The notes under the pieces: model-generated
The model's database searches: none
Told to the model about the DNA's origin: nothing
Seen by the model: the letters and a program-made list of their open reading frames with translations, nothing else
DNA from: Dicyema japonicum
Lineage: Eukaryota; Dicyemida; Rhombozoa; Dicyemidae
Assembly: GCA_011109175.1 (NCBI GenBank)
Contig: RDEW01000079.1
Location: 140,163 to 161,289 of the forward strand
Length of the DNA stretch: 21,127 nt
Direction: 5' to 3'
Made by a program: the position numbers and the translations under genes
In this document: piece by piece, positions 8,731-18,233 of the stretch
Layout of the letters: each line of letters opens with the position of its first letter
Position numbering within the stretch: position 1 is the first letter of the stretch

Positions 8731-8857
8731 TTATTATTTGTATTTAATCCACAACGACGTTCATAGCTAATTTAAATTAATTAATAATCCTGATCATATG
8801 CGTTGAAGCCCCAACCGTCGTGTTTTGGAAAGGAATTGAAACTGGATATCTCCTGCT
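8731..8857. other. Short spacer between ERCC1 and retrotransposon head (left arm)
   Basis: About 127 bp separate the divergent ERCC1 start and the retrotransposon endonuclease ORF. It is AT-rich and mirrored at 12245-12355. An in-frame stop precedes the ERCC1 ATG in the right copy, which supports that start. No promoter motif could be defined. Confidence 0.5.
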
Positions 8858-9387
8858 ATGATCGTCATGTGGTTCACCTTCTCGTGGAGACGATTGGATG
8901 CTGATTCTCCATCAGCAACAAACAGAACCAACTTTTCCCCCTTGCCAACCAACCTGTCAACGGTTTGGTTGGTAGTGGCTACGGGACGAGCGTCAAGCTT
9001 ACGTTCCCTGATTCTATTGTTGATTCGGTGTGGATATGTGGAACAAAACCCTGGACCTGAGCCTATTAGAACACTAACCATCCTTCAATTGAACATCAAC
9101 GGGATTTCTAAGAAATGCAATGACCTACGCTATTTTCTACACACGAACTCTATTGATATAGCTCTTATTAAAGAGACCAAACTTACTCCAAAATCCAAAA
9201 CCCCCCGTTTCAAGGGATATTCCACCATTCGTCATGACCGCCTCTCTGGAAAGCCTGGCGGTGGTCTTATTACTCTAATTCACGGGGCCATTCCTTTTGC
9301 AGATTCAACTGCCACATTAAATCTCTCTTAACTAATGATCGATTTACCGAAATTTCATCTATTCAGATTAACATTAACAAGATATGT
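8858..9387 (+). pseudogene. APE-type retrotransposon head with 2A-like motif (left copy, truncated)
   Basis: The ORF (8858-9331) starts with about 55 residues of unknown function, then SLILLLIRCGYVEQNPGP (motif at 9035-9058). The NPGP end and the hydrophobic lead-in match the 2A ribosome-skipping consensus D(V/I)ExNPGP, except that Asp is Tyr here. The AP endonuclease begins directly after: ILQLNINGISKKCNDLRYFL, then IALIKETKLTP with the catalytic Glu. In known animal non-LTR elements a 2A sequence sits in just this position. After the stop the endonuclease continues one frame over (TNDRFTEISSIQININK) and is cut at 9387 by the nested R2-like element, also present in the other arm. Confidence 0.75.
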
Positions 9388-9481
9388 GAATTAATTTTGA
9401 AATTAACTAAAAACTAATAGCTAAGGCGTTTGCCCTTAACTATGGCGATAGAGATCCTCTCGATGAGTCTAGAGAACTCCT
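9388..9481 (-). pseudogene. 3' end of nested R2-like element (left arm)
   Basis: This is the reverse complement of 11608-11700: the last codons (IERISIAIVKGNALAISF, stop) and the short 3' tail of the nested retrotransposon. It abuts the target-site sequence AGATATGT at 9380-9387, exactly as in the right arm. It ends at 9481, the inner edge of the inverted repeat. Confidence 0.75.
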
Positions 9482-9740
9482 CGATTTAAATCGGCAAAGA
9501 AATATTCCAGTTTCCACTTTTTTTGAAAAGATCTGCATTCTGTATCAACTTTGCGTTTTGTTGAAAAAGACATCAGCACAAGACAAGAAAACAATTAGAA
9601 TAATATAAATCCAAAAAAACAATTAATTATTTTTAATTAATAATTTTTTATTTTTATTTATATTCTAGAATCAAGATTCTTGTATTTTATTTGGTGTTAA
9701 ATAATGATTCAAGATTTTAAATACACTTTTAAACTTATTT
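9482..9740. other. AT-rich spacer, no gene seen
   Basis: Start of the unique spacer between the repeat arms. It is AT-rich with runs of T and no supported coding or RNA feature. Confidence 0.55.
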
Positions 9741-9805
9741 CGCGGGCCATATGAGATCGTCGGCGGGCCAGACCTGGCCCGCGGGCCGTATCTTTGACAC
9801 CCCCG
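9741..9805 (-). mobile_element. hAT-like transposon end
   Basis: Read on the minus strand the block starts GGGGGTGTCAAAGATACGGC, followed by repeated GGCCCGC blocks (CCCGCGGGCC, TGGCCCGCC). This GC-rich pattern is the classic terminal sequence of many hAT elements (CAGGGGTGTCAAAC..CGGCCCGCGGGCC). It is an island in AT-rich DNA. No transposase or matching far end was found nearby. Confidence 0.5.
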
Positions 9806-10169
9806 CGATAGAGGATCTGAAAAATGAACTGAAAATCATATGGAATGAAATTAAAATTGAAGAAAATAAAAGTTTTAATTGAATCAATGCCAAAAAGAGT
9901 AGATGCTGTACTAAAATCTCGAGGGAAAAACATTAAATACTAGAAAGTATTATAATCTTTTGTTACATGACAAAAATTATTATTATGTTTTGGTACATGA
10001 CAATATATTTTTAGCATGTAATATATTTTCAAGAATTAATTTTTTTAAGAATGGTTAGATAAGTCAATTTAGAAATTACATGCTAAAAATTAACACTTAA
10101 AAAATTGATAAGTAGAGATACAAATGATTTATTGATAAATTTGCCAATATTATAATGTTTTGGTACAGA
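9806..10169. other. AT-rich spacer with short repeats
   Basis: No gene seen. A short motif recurs: TTGTTACATGACAA (about 9959), TTGGTACATGACAA (about 9990) and TTTTGGTACAGACTGT (about 10157). These may be pieces of a small repeat family. Confidence 0.4.
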
Positions 10170-11123
10170 CTGTAGTGTGTAGAATTGTCATTGGAATTAT
10201 AATGAGATTTTCTTACGAAACAAAGATCCTTTGGGGTAGGAAGGTGACTGATTTTTGCATAATGACGATTAAAATGTTGGCTTGATCCCGGAAAGATAGG
10301 ACAGATTTTTTGGTCGAGATACCAGTGGCATGTGAGAGGGGACATGTTTGTCTCGTGTGAATTTTCCTGAGGGTTCTCAAGAAAACACGGGATCAAGTAT
10401 GTGGCGTTATTGAAGTGATAGAATCATTCCATTCAACAGTTTTATGTTTCTTGATTAATTCATCAATTTTTTTGTTGATTTCTGCTAGATATTCTCCATT
10501 TCCATCTATAGATGTCGCCGATTTGATCCTCCTTCGTTTTTTGGATAGTTCAATGATCGGGTTTCGGATGAAGCCGCGGGAATAAATTTTTTGTCCGCAG
10601 AAAGAAGTGTATTAGTAAAAAAAGCAACAGCAGCGTCAAATGATCGAAAGGAGGAGCAAGAAAAATTACTGAATATACGTTCAGTGTCATTCCTGAACGA
10701 GTCCCATTTCCCACGTTTGTAGTTAATGTAGGTCTTCATAATTCTCTTCTTTACAGGGTGATGGTTTATTTTTATTAGAATAGGATTGTGGTCTGTTGGT
10801 AGGTCGTACAGGACTGTCCATTTGGCGTCGAGAGCGATGTTTGGGGAACATAAGGTAATGTCAGGAGAAGTGTTTGAATCTCCAGGTCGCATTGCACAGC
10901 GGGTGTGTAGAAGAAAATTGTTTAGAGTGATCAATTCTTCCGCATCCATTATGATTTGTTGGCCACGTTTGTCAGTTTTGTTTGTGGATAACCAAAGAGG
11001 ATGATGGGCGTTGAAGTCGCCACATAGAATACAGTTTTCAATTGAAAAAAGAGGCAGTAAGTTCGGTGTATAATTGGGATCACATGACGAAATCGGGGGG
11101 ATATATGTGTTAACAACAGAATA
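10170..11123 (-). pseudogene. APE retrotransposon: endonuclease C-terminal part and EN-RT linker
   Basis: The minus strand reads CYSVVNTYIPPISS, then ILCGDFNAHHPLWLS (the GDFNAHH catalytic block), SPDITLCSPNIALDAKW and LPTDHNPILIKIN (catalytic DH). It continues KTYINYKRGKWDSF and the linker INKKIDELIKKHKTVEWND, then FRDQANILNRHYAKISHL near 10280. It joins directly to the endonuclease half at 11709-12244 once the nested insertion is taken out: INKI of the first half is followed by CYSVVNTYIPP here. The RT domain that should come next is missing; homology ends near 10170. Frame breaks are present in the linker. Confidence 0.75.
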
Positions 11124-11131
11124 ACATATCT
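11124..11131. repeat. Target-site duplication, left copy (ACATATCT)
   Basis: ACATATCT occurs here and again at 11701-11708, exactly at the two edges of the nested element. One copy suffices to restore the interrupted endonuclease reading frame. Confidence 0.85.
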
Positions 11132-11700
11132 GCGGAGTTCAAACACCAATGCCGCTGCGGAGTCCAGACGACGAGGACGGATATCATTCTCTTTCCTGTC
11201 GTAACGGGTTGGGACGCTCCTCACGGCACACTGAAATAAATGAGATCATCCGCCGGTCTCTCCGAACTGCTGGATTCCATTCTCAGCTGGAACCCGTTGG
11301 CTTATTCGTCGAGGACGGCAGGAGACCAGACGGGATGACTACTTTTCCCTTTCACAGGGGTAAGTGTCTGGTATGGGACGCTACATGTGTAAACTCCTAC
11401 TCAGAGCCCAACATGAAGCTGTCCTGAAAGAACCCGGGGCTCCAAGCAACCAGGCTGAGAAGAGGAAACTCGAAAAATATTCGGGATCTGGAGAAGCCAA
11501 CGTTTTCATCCCCGTTGGAGTCGAGACGTCTGGGGTCCTTGGCACCTCTGCAATCAACCTATTTCGAAGAATAGGTTCATTAATGGAGAGGAACACAAGA
11601 GACCCAAAGGAGTTCTCTAGACTCATCGAGAGGATCTCTATCGCCATAGTTAAGGGCAACGCCTTAGCTATTAGTTTTTAGTTAATTTCAAAATTAATTC
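11132..11700 (+). mobile_element. Nested 5'-truncated R2-like retrotransposon tail
   Basis: This 569-bp insert lies inside the minus-strand endonuclease gene and encodes only the C-terminus of a retrotransposon protein. A zinc-finger-like part (HQCRCG, then DGYHSLSCRNG in another frame) is followed by SSRHTEINEIIRRSLRTAGF, LEPVGLFVEDGRRPDGMTTF and GKCLVWDATCV. The RPDG and WDAT boxes resemble the PD...D catalytic pattern of restriction-like endonucleases of R2-type elements. After a frameshift near 11420, KRKLEKYSGSGEANVFIPV and IERISIAIVKGNALAISF lead to the stop at 11681. The 3' tail is about 20 bp with no poly(A). The RT at 2215-3975 may be the same family. Confidence 0.8.
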
Positions 11701-11708
11701 ACATATCT
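11701..11708. repeat. Target-site duplication, right copy (ACATATCT)
   Basis: Second copy of the 8-bp direct repeat flanking the nested element; see 11124-11131. The left arm keeps its counterpart at 9380-9387 as AGATATGT. Confidence 0.85.
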
Positions 11709-12244
11709 TGTTAATGTTAATTTGAATAGATGAAATTTCGGTAAATCGATCATTAGTTAAGAGAGATTCAATGTTGGCAGTTGAATCTGCAAAAGGAATG
11801 GCCTCGTGAATGAGAGTAATAAGACCCCGCCAGGCTTTCCAGAGAGGCGGTCATGACGAATGGTGGAATATCCTTGAAACGGGGGGTTTTAAATTTTGGA
11901 GTAAGTTTGGTCTCTTGAATAAGAGCTATATCAATAGAGTTCGTGTGTAGACAATAGCGTAGGTCATTGCATTTCTTAGAAATCCCGTTGATGTTCAATT
12001 GAAGGATGGTTAGTGTTCTAATAGGCTCAGGTTCAGGTTTTGTTCCACATCTCCACACCGAATCAACAATAGAATCAGGGAACGTAAGCTTGACGCTCGT
12101 CCCGTAGCCACTACCAACCAAACCGTTGACAGGTTGGTTGGCAAGGGGGAAAAGTTGGTTCTGTTTGTTGCTGATGGAGAATCAGCATCCAATCGTCTTC
12201 ACGAGAAGGTGAACCACATGACGATCATAGCAGGAGATATCCAG
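11709..12244 (-). pseudogene. APE-type retrotransposon head with 2A-like remnant (right copy)
   Basis: The minus strand repeats the left-arm ORF: DADSPSATNRTNFSPLPTNL, then SLILLLIRCGDVEQN. Here the Asp of the 2A consensus is kept, but one lost base and a substitution destroy NPGP. The endonuclease follows in the next frame (ILQLNINGISKKCNDLRYCL, IALIQETKLTP). A TGA occurs near the start of the ORF where the left copy has Trp. This is the first half of the endonuclease that continues at 10170-11123 on the other side of the nested insertion. Its position upstream of, and divergent from, ERCC1 is the same in both arms. Confidence 0.75.
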
Positions 12245-12355
12245 TTCAATTCCTTTCCAAAACACGACGGTTGGGGGCTTCAACGCATATGATCAGGATT
12301 ATTAATTAATTTAAATTAGCTATGAACGTCGTTGTGGGTTAAATACAAATAATAA

Positions 12356-13031
12356 ATGAGTATCCACGTGAATCACAACCAAGTAATTGAAGCTGTCTGA
12401 TATTGAAGAGTGGCAATCCCCTGCTGAACTACATCACAGCCGTGCCTTGGGAGTATCAGGCAATCTCCGCAGACTACGTGATTCCCCCCAGCACTTGCAT
12501 TTTATATTTAAGTCTCCGCTTTCACATGGGAAGACGCCGATATATCCATCAGAGAATCAACTCTGTCGAGAGAGGATTCAAAATTAAAGTCTTGCTAGTC
12601 AAAATCGACTCGGTTCTCATTGGGCAACACGTGATAGGACGATCCGGACTCGGCCTTGTCGGAGTTGGCTCAAATATCGATATTGGCCGATTTTAGCATG
12701 ATCGTTTGCTGGAGGTCAGAATAATCGTCCTACTTTAGTTCGGAGGAGGCTGCCCGCTATGTCCAGACTTATAAAATATTTGAAAAAAAGCCTCCGGGGA
12801 TAATTATGCCAAAAAAGCAGAAGACGTACACACCGCAGTAATCTTCTGTTGTATTTGCTTGGTGATCGATGTGTTGACTGCGATTAAGGGAGTCAATAAG
12901 ACTGATGCCAAAACTCTACTTAATTTCTTTACCGACTTGGAGGGCATTGCTCAGGCTAGTGTGGAACAACTCAGTTTGTGTCAGGGGTTGGGAACCACAA
13001 AGGCTAGCCAGATTTTTGACGCTTTTCATCG
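12356..13031 (+). CDS. ERCC1: DNA excision repair protein ERCC-1 (right copy, 3' end cut by N)
   Basis: Same gene as at 8034-8730. ATG at 12356, just after an in-frame TAA, begins MSIHVNHNQ. Intron 12383-12408 (26 nt) is followed by SGNPLLNYITAVPWEYQ and the rest of the central domain. Introns 12613-12637 (25 nt) and 12715-12738 (24 nt) then lead to SSEEAARYVQTYKIFEKKPP. The first exon aligns residue for residue with the ERCC1 stretch before the conserved GNP, supporting both start and splice sites. The 24-nt block at 12838-12861 is again extra. A 6-A tract at 12811 (7 A in the left copy) shifts the frame here. The double helix-hairpin-helix (VNKTDAKTLLNFF, LCQGLGTTKASQIF) is intact up to FDAFH, where the sequence meets the N. 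Which copy, if either, is expressed cannot be told. Confidence 0.85.
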
Positions 13032-13032
13032 N
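13032..13032. other. Single N, probable contig join
   Basis: Lies at the exact outer end of the right repeat arm and inside the ERCC1 coding region. The sequence after it shows no ERCC1 similarity. Confidence 0.75.
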
Positions 13033-13169
13033 TCACGGTGATGAAGAATTGTCCATGAAAATTGTTGTGAGTAAAAAAATATTTTCTATTTAAATTGTAT
13101 TTTTAAAAAACTCAACGATATATCTCTATTATTGCAAGGAACATGTTCGATACTAAAAAATAATTAAGA

Positions 13170-13530
13170 CATTCATACAGAAAATTGATCTAGAAAATAT
13201 AACAGAGTTGACGGATATTCGGAATGAATTTAACTTTGAAGATTATGCAATTTTCTCAAAACATTTATTTATGTTGAAATCGGAAATAAATTCCCGTTTT
13301 CATAATATTAAAAAAATATTCAATTCCAAGATGGATTATCAATGTTATGCCAATATGTCTGGAATTCAAAAAATATGATTATCGATGTTCTGTTTCGTAT
13401 TACAGTTCCAAAAAAGCATGGATGACCAGATATATTTTTACTAACTGGCCGATCAACCTCGATAACCTTTGAGGGAGAGAAGAAAGAAATTTGCTCCTTA
13501 TAGATAATTTCGCTCTCATTGCTTGCCATC
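13170..13530 (+). pseudogene. Possible hAT-type transposase fragment
   Basis: ENITELTDIRNEFNFEDYAI is followed by FSKHLFMLKSEINSRFHNIK then KIF. This looks like the helical part of ZBED5/GTF2IRD2-type hAT transposases (a ..L..LK.EF..RF.D pattern). After stops, IFTNWPINLDNL could correspond to the NPF..D box that follows in those proteins. The match is weak and rests on pattern memory only. It is broken by stops and has no dimerisation domain. Confidence 0.3.
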
Positions 13531-13764
13531 GAATTTGGTAAATATTCTTCAACGAGAATGAAATAGCATCCAAGTTAAGCGAAATTTAATGGATCTTCTT
13601 TAGAACATTGAAAAAAAGGATTCCGTTCTTATTACAGCAATTAGAAGGTTTAAAGAAATTCTAAATATCAAAAGAAGCAAATGGGAATTGGATATTATTT
13701 CGATATAACTTAATAATAAGGTTGTTATCATAGAATAGAAGCTTCAAATGAATATTTTAAAATT

Positions 13765-13851
13765 ATTGAATAAATTCTAAAATTTGACATTTTCCAAATT
13801 TGCTGCAAATTTGGCAGAAACCAAAAATGCCAAATTTGAGAGAATTTACTG
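13765..13851. mobile_element. Second MITE-like element (CAGTAAATTCT ends)
   Basis: The right end on the minus strand reads CAGTAAATTCTCTCAAATTT, then GGCATTTTTGG, and is followed by TA. The left end on the plus strand, AATAAATTCTAAAATTTGAC then ATTTT, is its imperfect match. Size (about 87 bp), end pattern and TA flank are like the unit at 277-364, suggesting a shared mariner-type source. Confidence 0.45.
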
Positions 13852-14375
13852 TAATAATAATGCAAGAAAAGACTTGCCCAAAAGGAATGGGGCTTCAAAC
13901 TAAATTGAAAAAGTCATATTAATATGAATAGAATAAAAAATAGAAAAGGAGAAAATAGACTCTCAAAAGAAAATTCAACAATCAAAATCCATTATTAATA
14001 ATGCTTATAGTGAAATACGAATACTTTCCAAAACAATCCATATTAAATGATGAAAGTCTTGAAAGAACAACGAACATAAAAATAATGAATATTTAATAAA
14101 AATCATGTACATATATATTAAGATTTTCATAATAATTAAATTAAGCAGAAAAAAGACCAAAACAGAGCAACAAACTAAACAAGCACGTGTTCATAGCTTT
14201 TTATTTATACATTAAATGTTTAATTAAAATGTACAATAATTCAAATTAAAAAAATATTAGTTTAATTTTATTGGCATATCTATTTTTACGGAAAACGTTT
14301 TTTAATAATTTAAACGTATCTTTTGAATATAGACTCTTCACCCGGTTTATCGATCACCAAGTGGCTTGACAAGTT
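13852..14375. other. AT-rich sequence, no gene seen
   Basis: No coding motif, RNA gene or repeat could be supported, apart from a slightly less AT-rich stretch from about 14340 that belongs to the small ORF candidate below. Confidence 0.5.
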
Positions 14376-14474
14376 TTAAGTCTTCCCGTTCGGTTCTGCA
14401 GCACTCGGGAGACACTTCACTTTCAGTGAACTTGGAAAAATGAGGAATAGAATCGCAAAATAAACTTTCTTCAT
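14376..14474 (-). CDS. Possible tiny secreted-peptide ORF
   Basis: The minus-strand ORF MKKVYFAILFLIFPSSLK (start 14474) has the charged start and hydrophobic core of a signal peptide, then runs to a stop at 14376. If 17 nt bounded by GT...AG (14403-14419) were spliced out, it would instead continue CCRTEREDLKLVKPLGDR and stop at 14347. A 17-nt intron would be smaller than any other in the window. Nothing identifies a family. Confidence 0.2.
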   Translation of the reverse strand: MKKVYFAILFLIFPSSLKVKCLPSAAEPNGKT

Positions 14475-14820
14475 ATTTCTAGTTTTTAGTTAACCTCAAG
14501 TGTAGTTGCCAGTCATACGAGCAGAGTATTTAAAATGAGACAGGGAATAGGGAGAGTACGAACAGGCGGAAAAATCAAAAATGGATTCCGAAAAGTAAAA
14601 TAAACTGCAGTAATCAAAGATTGAAATAAGAATTATTAAAAAGCTAATGAATACGCAAAAACGTGAACTGTACTTCAATTTCTATTGTCTCAATTGTGGC
14701 TCATTGTCGTTTTAAATTTGGGTTAAACATTCTTTGTATAAAATGATCGATGCGATTCGTAGCAACGTTATTAATATTGTTTCGATATTTCCTTTAATCT
14801 GTGAACCCTGTCTTCTAATC

Positions 14821-17800
14821 ATGGATCCCACAGGTACTGAAGTCATCCCCACTCTAAGAAAATATTAAATGGACAGTTGACCAGAAAAGTACGTATATGA
14901 ACGATTCAGAATTCAAAAGTCGACTAAAACAACTACAAGCCTTCATCGACAACATTTCCTTAAATAATTTTGATGCTTCTCCAGCTCAGAAAAGACAAAT
15001 TTTTTGTGGTTGGAATTTTTAAAAGCTGACCAGCAGGAAACGTCCAATTTGAATTTTTTCAAAGAGCAGTAAACTCCATTTTTGAAGACGAGCTCGACAT
15101 TCGTGGATTACGTAACTGTTTCCTAAAAATATTCACAACACCCGGACACAAACTTGACTGGACGGAGGTTCCTGTAACAGAAATTTTGACAGATTTTTGG
15201 ATCATTTGTCCAGGAAATCGGATTGCCCTCAACAAATTCAACACTGGCGACACTGGACAGTCAAATCACAAAGCAATCTCCGGTAACATGATCTGGTCAA
15301 TCTTTCAAGATCTGAGCGCAGGAGACTTTGTCTGCTGTGTGAAATACTTTGAACACCTGGAATGCTACAGCACTGCCTCGATTCTGGGAATGGTGTGCAT
15401 TTGGAACAAAAAAGTAGTTTTTCTAATAATTTGCAGTTCAGAAGAATAAACATGCTCGTGACAAATGTCGTCAGTGTTGGTATAATCGAATAGAGCAAAT
15501 ACTGGACGGTGGGTTTGGGCTACGCTAAAGTCGGGAAGCGGGTTGTTCTCATCAACGAAAACGAACTGATAATCTGGGACTACAGAACTTCGGGGAGTCA
15601 GAAAGTACCACACGTGGTATATTTTAGAACTACAGCATCCTCAATTGCACCAACAAACGAATCACAGCCGCGGTAGTCGACAACTTGGACGACGGGTCTG
15701 ACGTAATCATTTTTGGCGACAGCGCGGGAAACATTGGAATTCTTCACTACGAGCAGTCCATGTTGTCTCGACAGGCAGAAATATCAAAAAGTCCTCGATT
15801 TTGTTGTTCAATGTCTGCGATTCGGTCAAGTAGTGCAAAGTCGAATCCTTTTAGAAATTACCCTCAGTTCCACAGAGCTTCCGTCGAATCAGTTCTTGAT
15901 TTATTTGCACGTGCATTAGATATTATACGATTCTACGCTAAAATTGTTAATCTCGTCGTCAGCCACTAATCGTGGTCAAATTGTTATCACAAAAATCTCA
16001 GAAAAGCACGTGCTTAAGTACGTGTCTTGCCGTTAATGTATAGACAACAATTCGTCATCATTAAAGAGACGAAATGTTTGGAAGTGACTCAAGGGATGGT
16101 CATCGTAGGAGGAAAGGACAAAATAATACACGTGTGGACATCCTTGAACTTCAATACGAAACCGAGTTGTTTAAAAAATACATTTCGAGACAAACTGTAC
16201 GGACATAGGACTTGCATCATCGATTTGAAGTCATGTGGAAAGCTGCTGGCCAGTTTGTCGACGAACGGAGTCATTTTTGTGTGGAGTCTGTCTTCCTTTG
16301 TCCTTATACAAGTACTTTTGGCGACTCACTCCGCAAGCAAGTCAAGGCAAACTCTCCCACGTTTCTAAACTGTCTGTGTTTGGCCAAAAATGAGCTTGTC
16401 GCAGGTAATGTTGTTGTCTCATGGCTTAGCATCGACGAAGCTCTTGTTTTGGAAGGTCAACAAGCTTTCTATGGACCGCCACAAAATAGTTCAATCGCAC
16501 GAGTTCCCGGTCATTAACGTATTTAATTTTTATACAAAAGTAGATGTTTCTTGAAGGAATGACTAGCCAAATGATATCCTACGACCAACATTCCAACATA
16601 AAAGTCGTTTTTTGCTTATTTAACAGATTTGGGACTTGATGAACATGGAAAAGACCAGCGAATTCGAGGCCAGCAGTTCCGGGCTTATCACCGCCTGTGA
16701 ACTCGAGCCTGGCTCATTCACGGCCACGTTTGGATATCAGAATGGTACCCCTGTCAGTCAAATTCAAACAGGCGCCTTGGAAGTCTGGGATTTGGCATTT
16801 AAACAAAAGTTCAAATCATTTGTGCCCGTTGAAGGTTCCTCAAACAAGATTTTGGCTTTAAAGACGTACATAGTGAGGAACAAGCTCTCGATTGTGACTC
16901 TGAATGACAATAAGGCTCTTGACGTTTATGACGGATCAGTACTTAAGTGACTAATTTGTAGAAGAGGACAAAACGACTGAAATAATTCTGCTCAATTCTT
17001 TCCAATTACCCCCAAGTGAAGGAAAGCCTACTGTGGTCACTTTTGTCAAAAAAATGGTAATCATCGGGGACAGTCAGGGGAATGTCGAGATATATAATTT
17101 GAACACATTGGAGAGAACTGCTCAAAAGTAAACTGATTGAACTCAATTTTAAGCAAAATCAGCAAGAAAGACGCGGCCATCACAAAAATGGTCATCATCG
17201 GAACCAACAACTGGTAAGTACAGCCATTTTACCACTTCTAGTAGACCACGTAGCATAATCAAGGAAAGTAAGGTAACTTAATTACTAATGTAAGAAATTA
17301 AATAAGAGAATGGATTCAGTAAAGCATAATCCAAGTTCAAGATATTTGTAAAAATACAACTCAGATAAAAAATTCATTCTGAATGTGGTCTCCGCCCTAT
17401 CCGACGGACAATCGTGGTCTGGGAAGTGAAGGTTTCCTGTTTTCCGCCATTCCCAGGCGAACAAAATAGTGGAACTGAGCCTTCTCATGAAGAAGACATC
17501 CGTCGTGTCCAGTCTGGCCTACTCAAGCCAATACTGTGCCTTTTGGCTGGAACGACGGTTGTCCCTGACCTGTGAATAACAAGATGGTTATATAATCAGA
17601 ATAACCACGGACTTGAGAGACTCGGTGAATGAAAAGGATGTCGACTGGCAATCATGGCAGGGTCACTCAGGAAGGATCAATTCGATCAGAATTACCAAAG
17701 ACACGTTTCTGACCTGCAGTGAAGACACCTCCATAAGGTTTTGGATCTGTCAGACTGGCAGGGTTTGGGACATGAAAACCAACAGCTTCTCCAATTACTG

Positions 17801-18233
17801 TCGAACAGGCCGAGTTTTATCAGGATTAATAAACGGAAAAAGTTTGTGTTTGAAGACATACCCAACAAGGTTTGAGTTTTTTTGAATTACGAGGACGCCG
17901 AAACACCAGAAGAATCCAATTATAGCTCAGAACACGGCCGTAGTGGAGTATTCGGTTAAATTCACTTTTTAGGAAAACCTCGAATTTAAAAAACGACTTT
18001 GTCCTGCCGAACATTCTGAAACATAATTACTTTTCCAATATAGGAAATACTGCCGTGGGCCATACGTTAAGACCAAGTAAAAAACTCGAATTGGAGGACT
18101 ATATTTGGCTCGATCAAAGTCCATAAGGTTTTTTAAGGTCAATATTGGGCAGATCGAATCGGTTCCTTCTGCAAGAACAGTGGCAAAAAAAATTTCAAAA
18201 GGGTCCCGGACATCTGATGGCCACAACCAATGA
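14821..18233 (+). CDS. WD-repeat protein with many micro-introns (WDR49/WDR64-like, tentative)
   Basis: A multi-exon gene begins with MDPTENIKWTVDQKSTYM, then an alpha-helical lead (AVNSIFEDELDIRGLRNCFL, KLDWTE). WD-repeat strands follow: SILGMVCIWN, LINENELIIWDYR, DVIIFGDSAGNIGIL, MVIVGGKDKIIHVWT, KLYGHRTCIIDLKSCGKLLA then SLSTNGVIFVW, MISYDQHSNIKIWDL, GALEVWDLAF, MVIIGDSQGNVEIYNL and WQGHSGRINSIRITKDTFLT then CSEDTSIRFW. Clear introns: 14834-14858, 15006-15033, 15168-15192, 15414-15436, 15467-15493, 15605-15627, 16519-16543, 16604-16626, 17128-17153, 17214-17241, 17870-17893 and 17948-17972 (23-28 nt). WD proteins are scaffolds; a helical N-terminal domain before many WD repeats recalls the WDR49/WDR64/WDY group, but this is tentative. 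One-base frame breaks near 15280, 17540 and 17742 could be errors or decay. Exons near 15780-16060 and 17240-17390 are unresolved. Confidence 0.7.

Larger units (their letters stand above)
8052..9481 (-). repeat. Left arm of large inverted repeat
   Basis: This 1,430-bp segment is the reverse complement of 11608-13031. I followed the match from the end of ERCC1 (8052 against 13032) through the retrotransposon head to 9481 against 11608, where similarity stops abruptly. The arms differ by scattered substitutions and one-base indels (a 7-A against 6-A tract in ERCC1, and changes around the 2A-like motif). They are therefore real diverged copies or two haplotypes, not one sequence printed twice. 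Confidence 0.9.
11608..13031 (+). repeat. Right arm of large inverted repeat
   Basis: Reverse complement of 8052-9481. It runs from inside the nested retrotransposon tail, across the endonuclease head, to the last ERCC1 codons, and ends at the N at 13032. This arm keeps the rest of both the nested element (11132-11607) and the host endonuclease (10170-11123), so it is the more complete, probably parental, side. Confidence 0.9.

Noticed and set aside
9709-9933. 74-codon minus-strand open frame over the hAT-like end
   Set aside because: Its composition follows the GC-rich transposon terminus and AT-rich flank; no protein motif is visible.
10170-12244. Twin priming as explanation for opposite-strand endonuclease and R2-like tail
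   Set aside because: The opposite-strand piece is a different element flanked by an 8-bp direct repeat inside the endonuclease, so a nested insertion explains it better.
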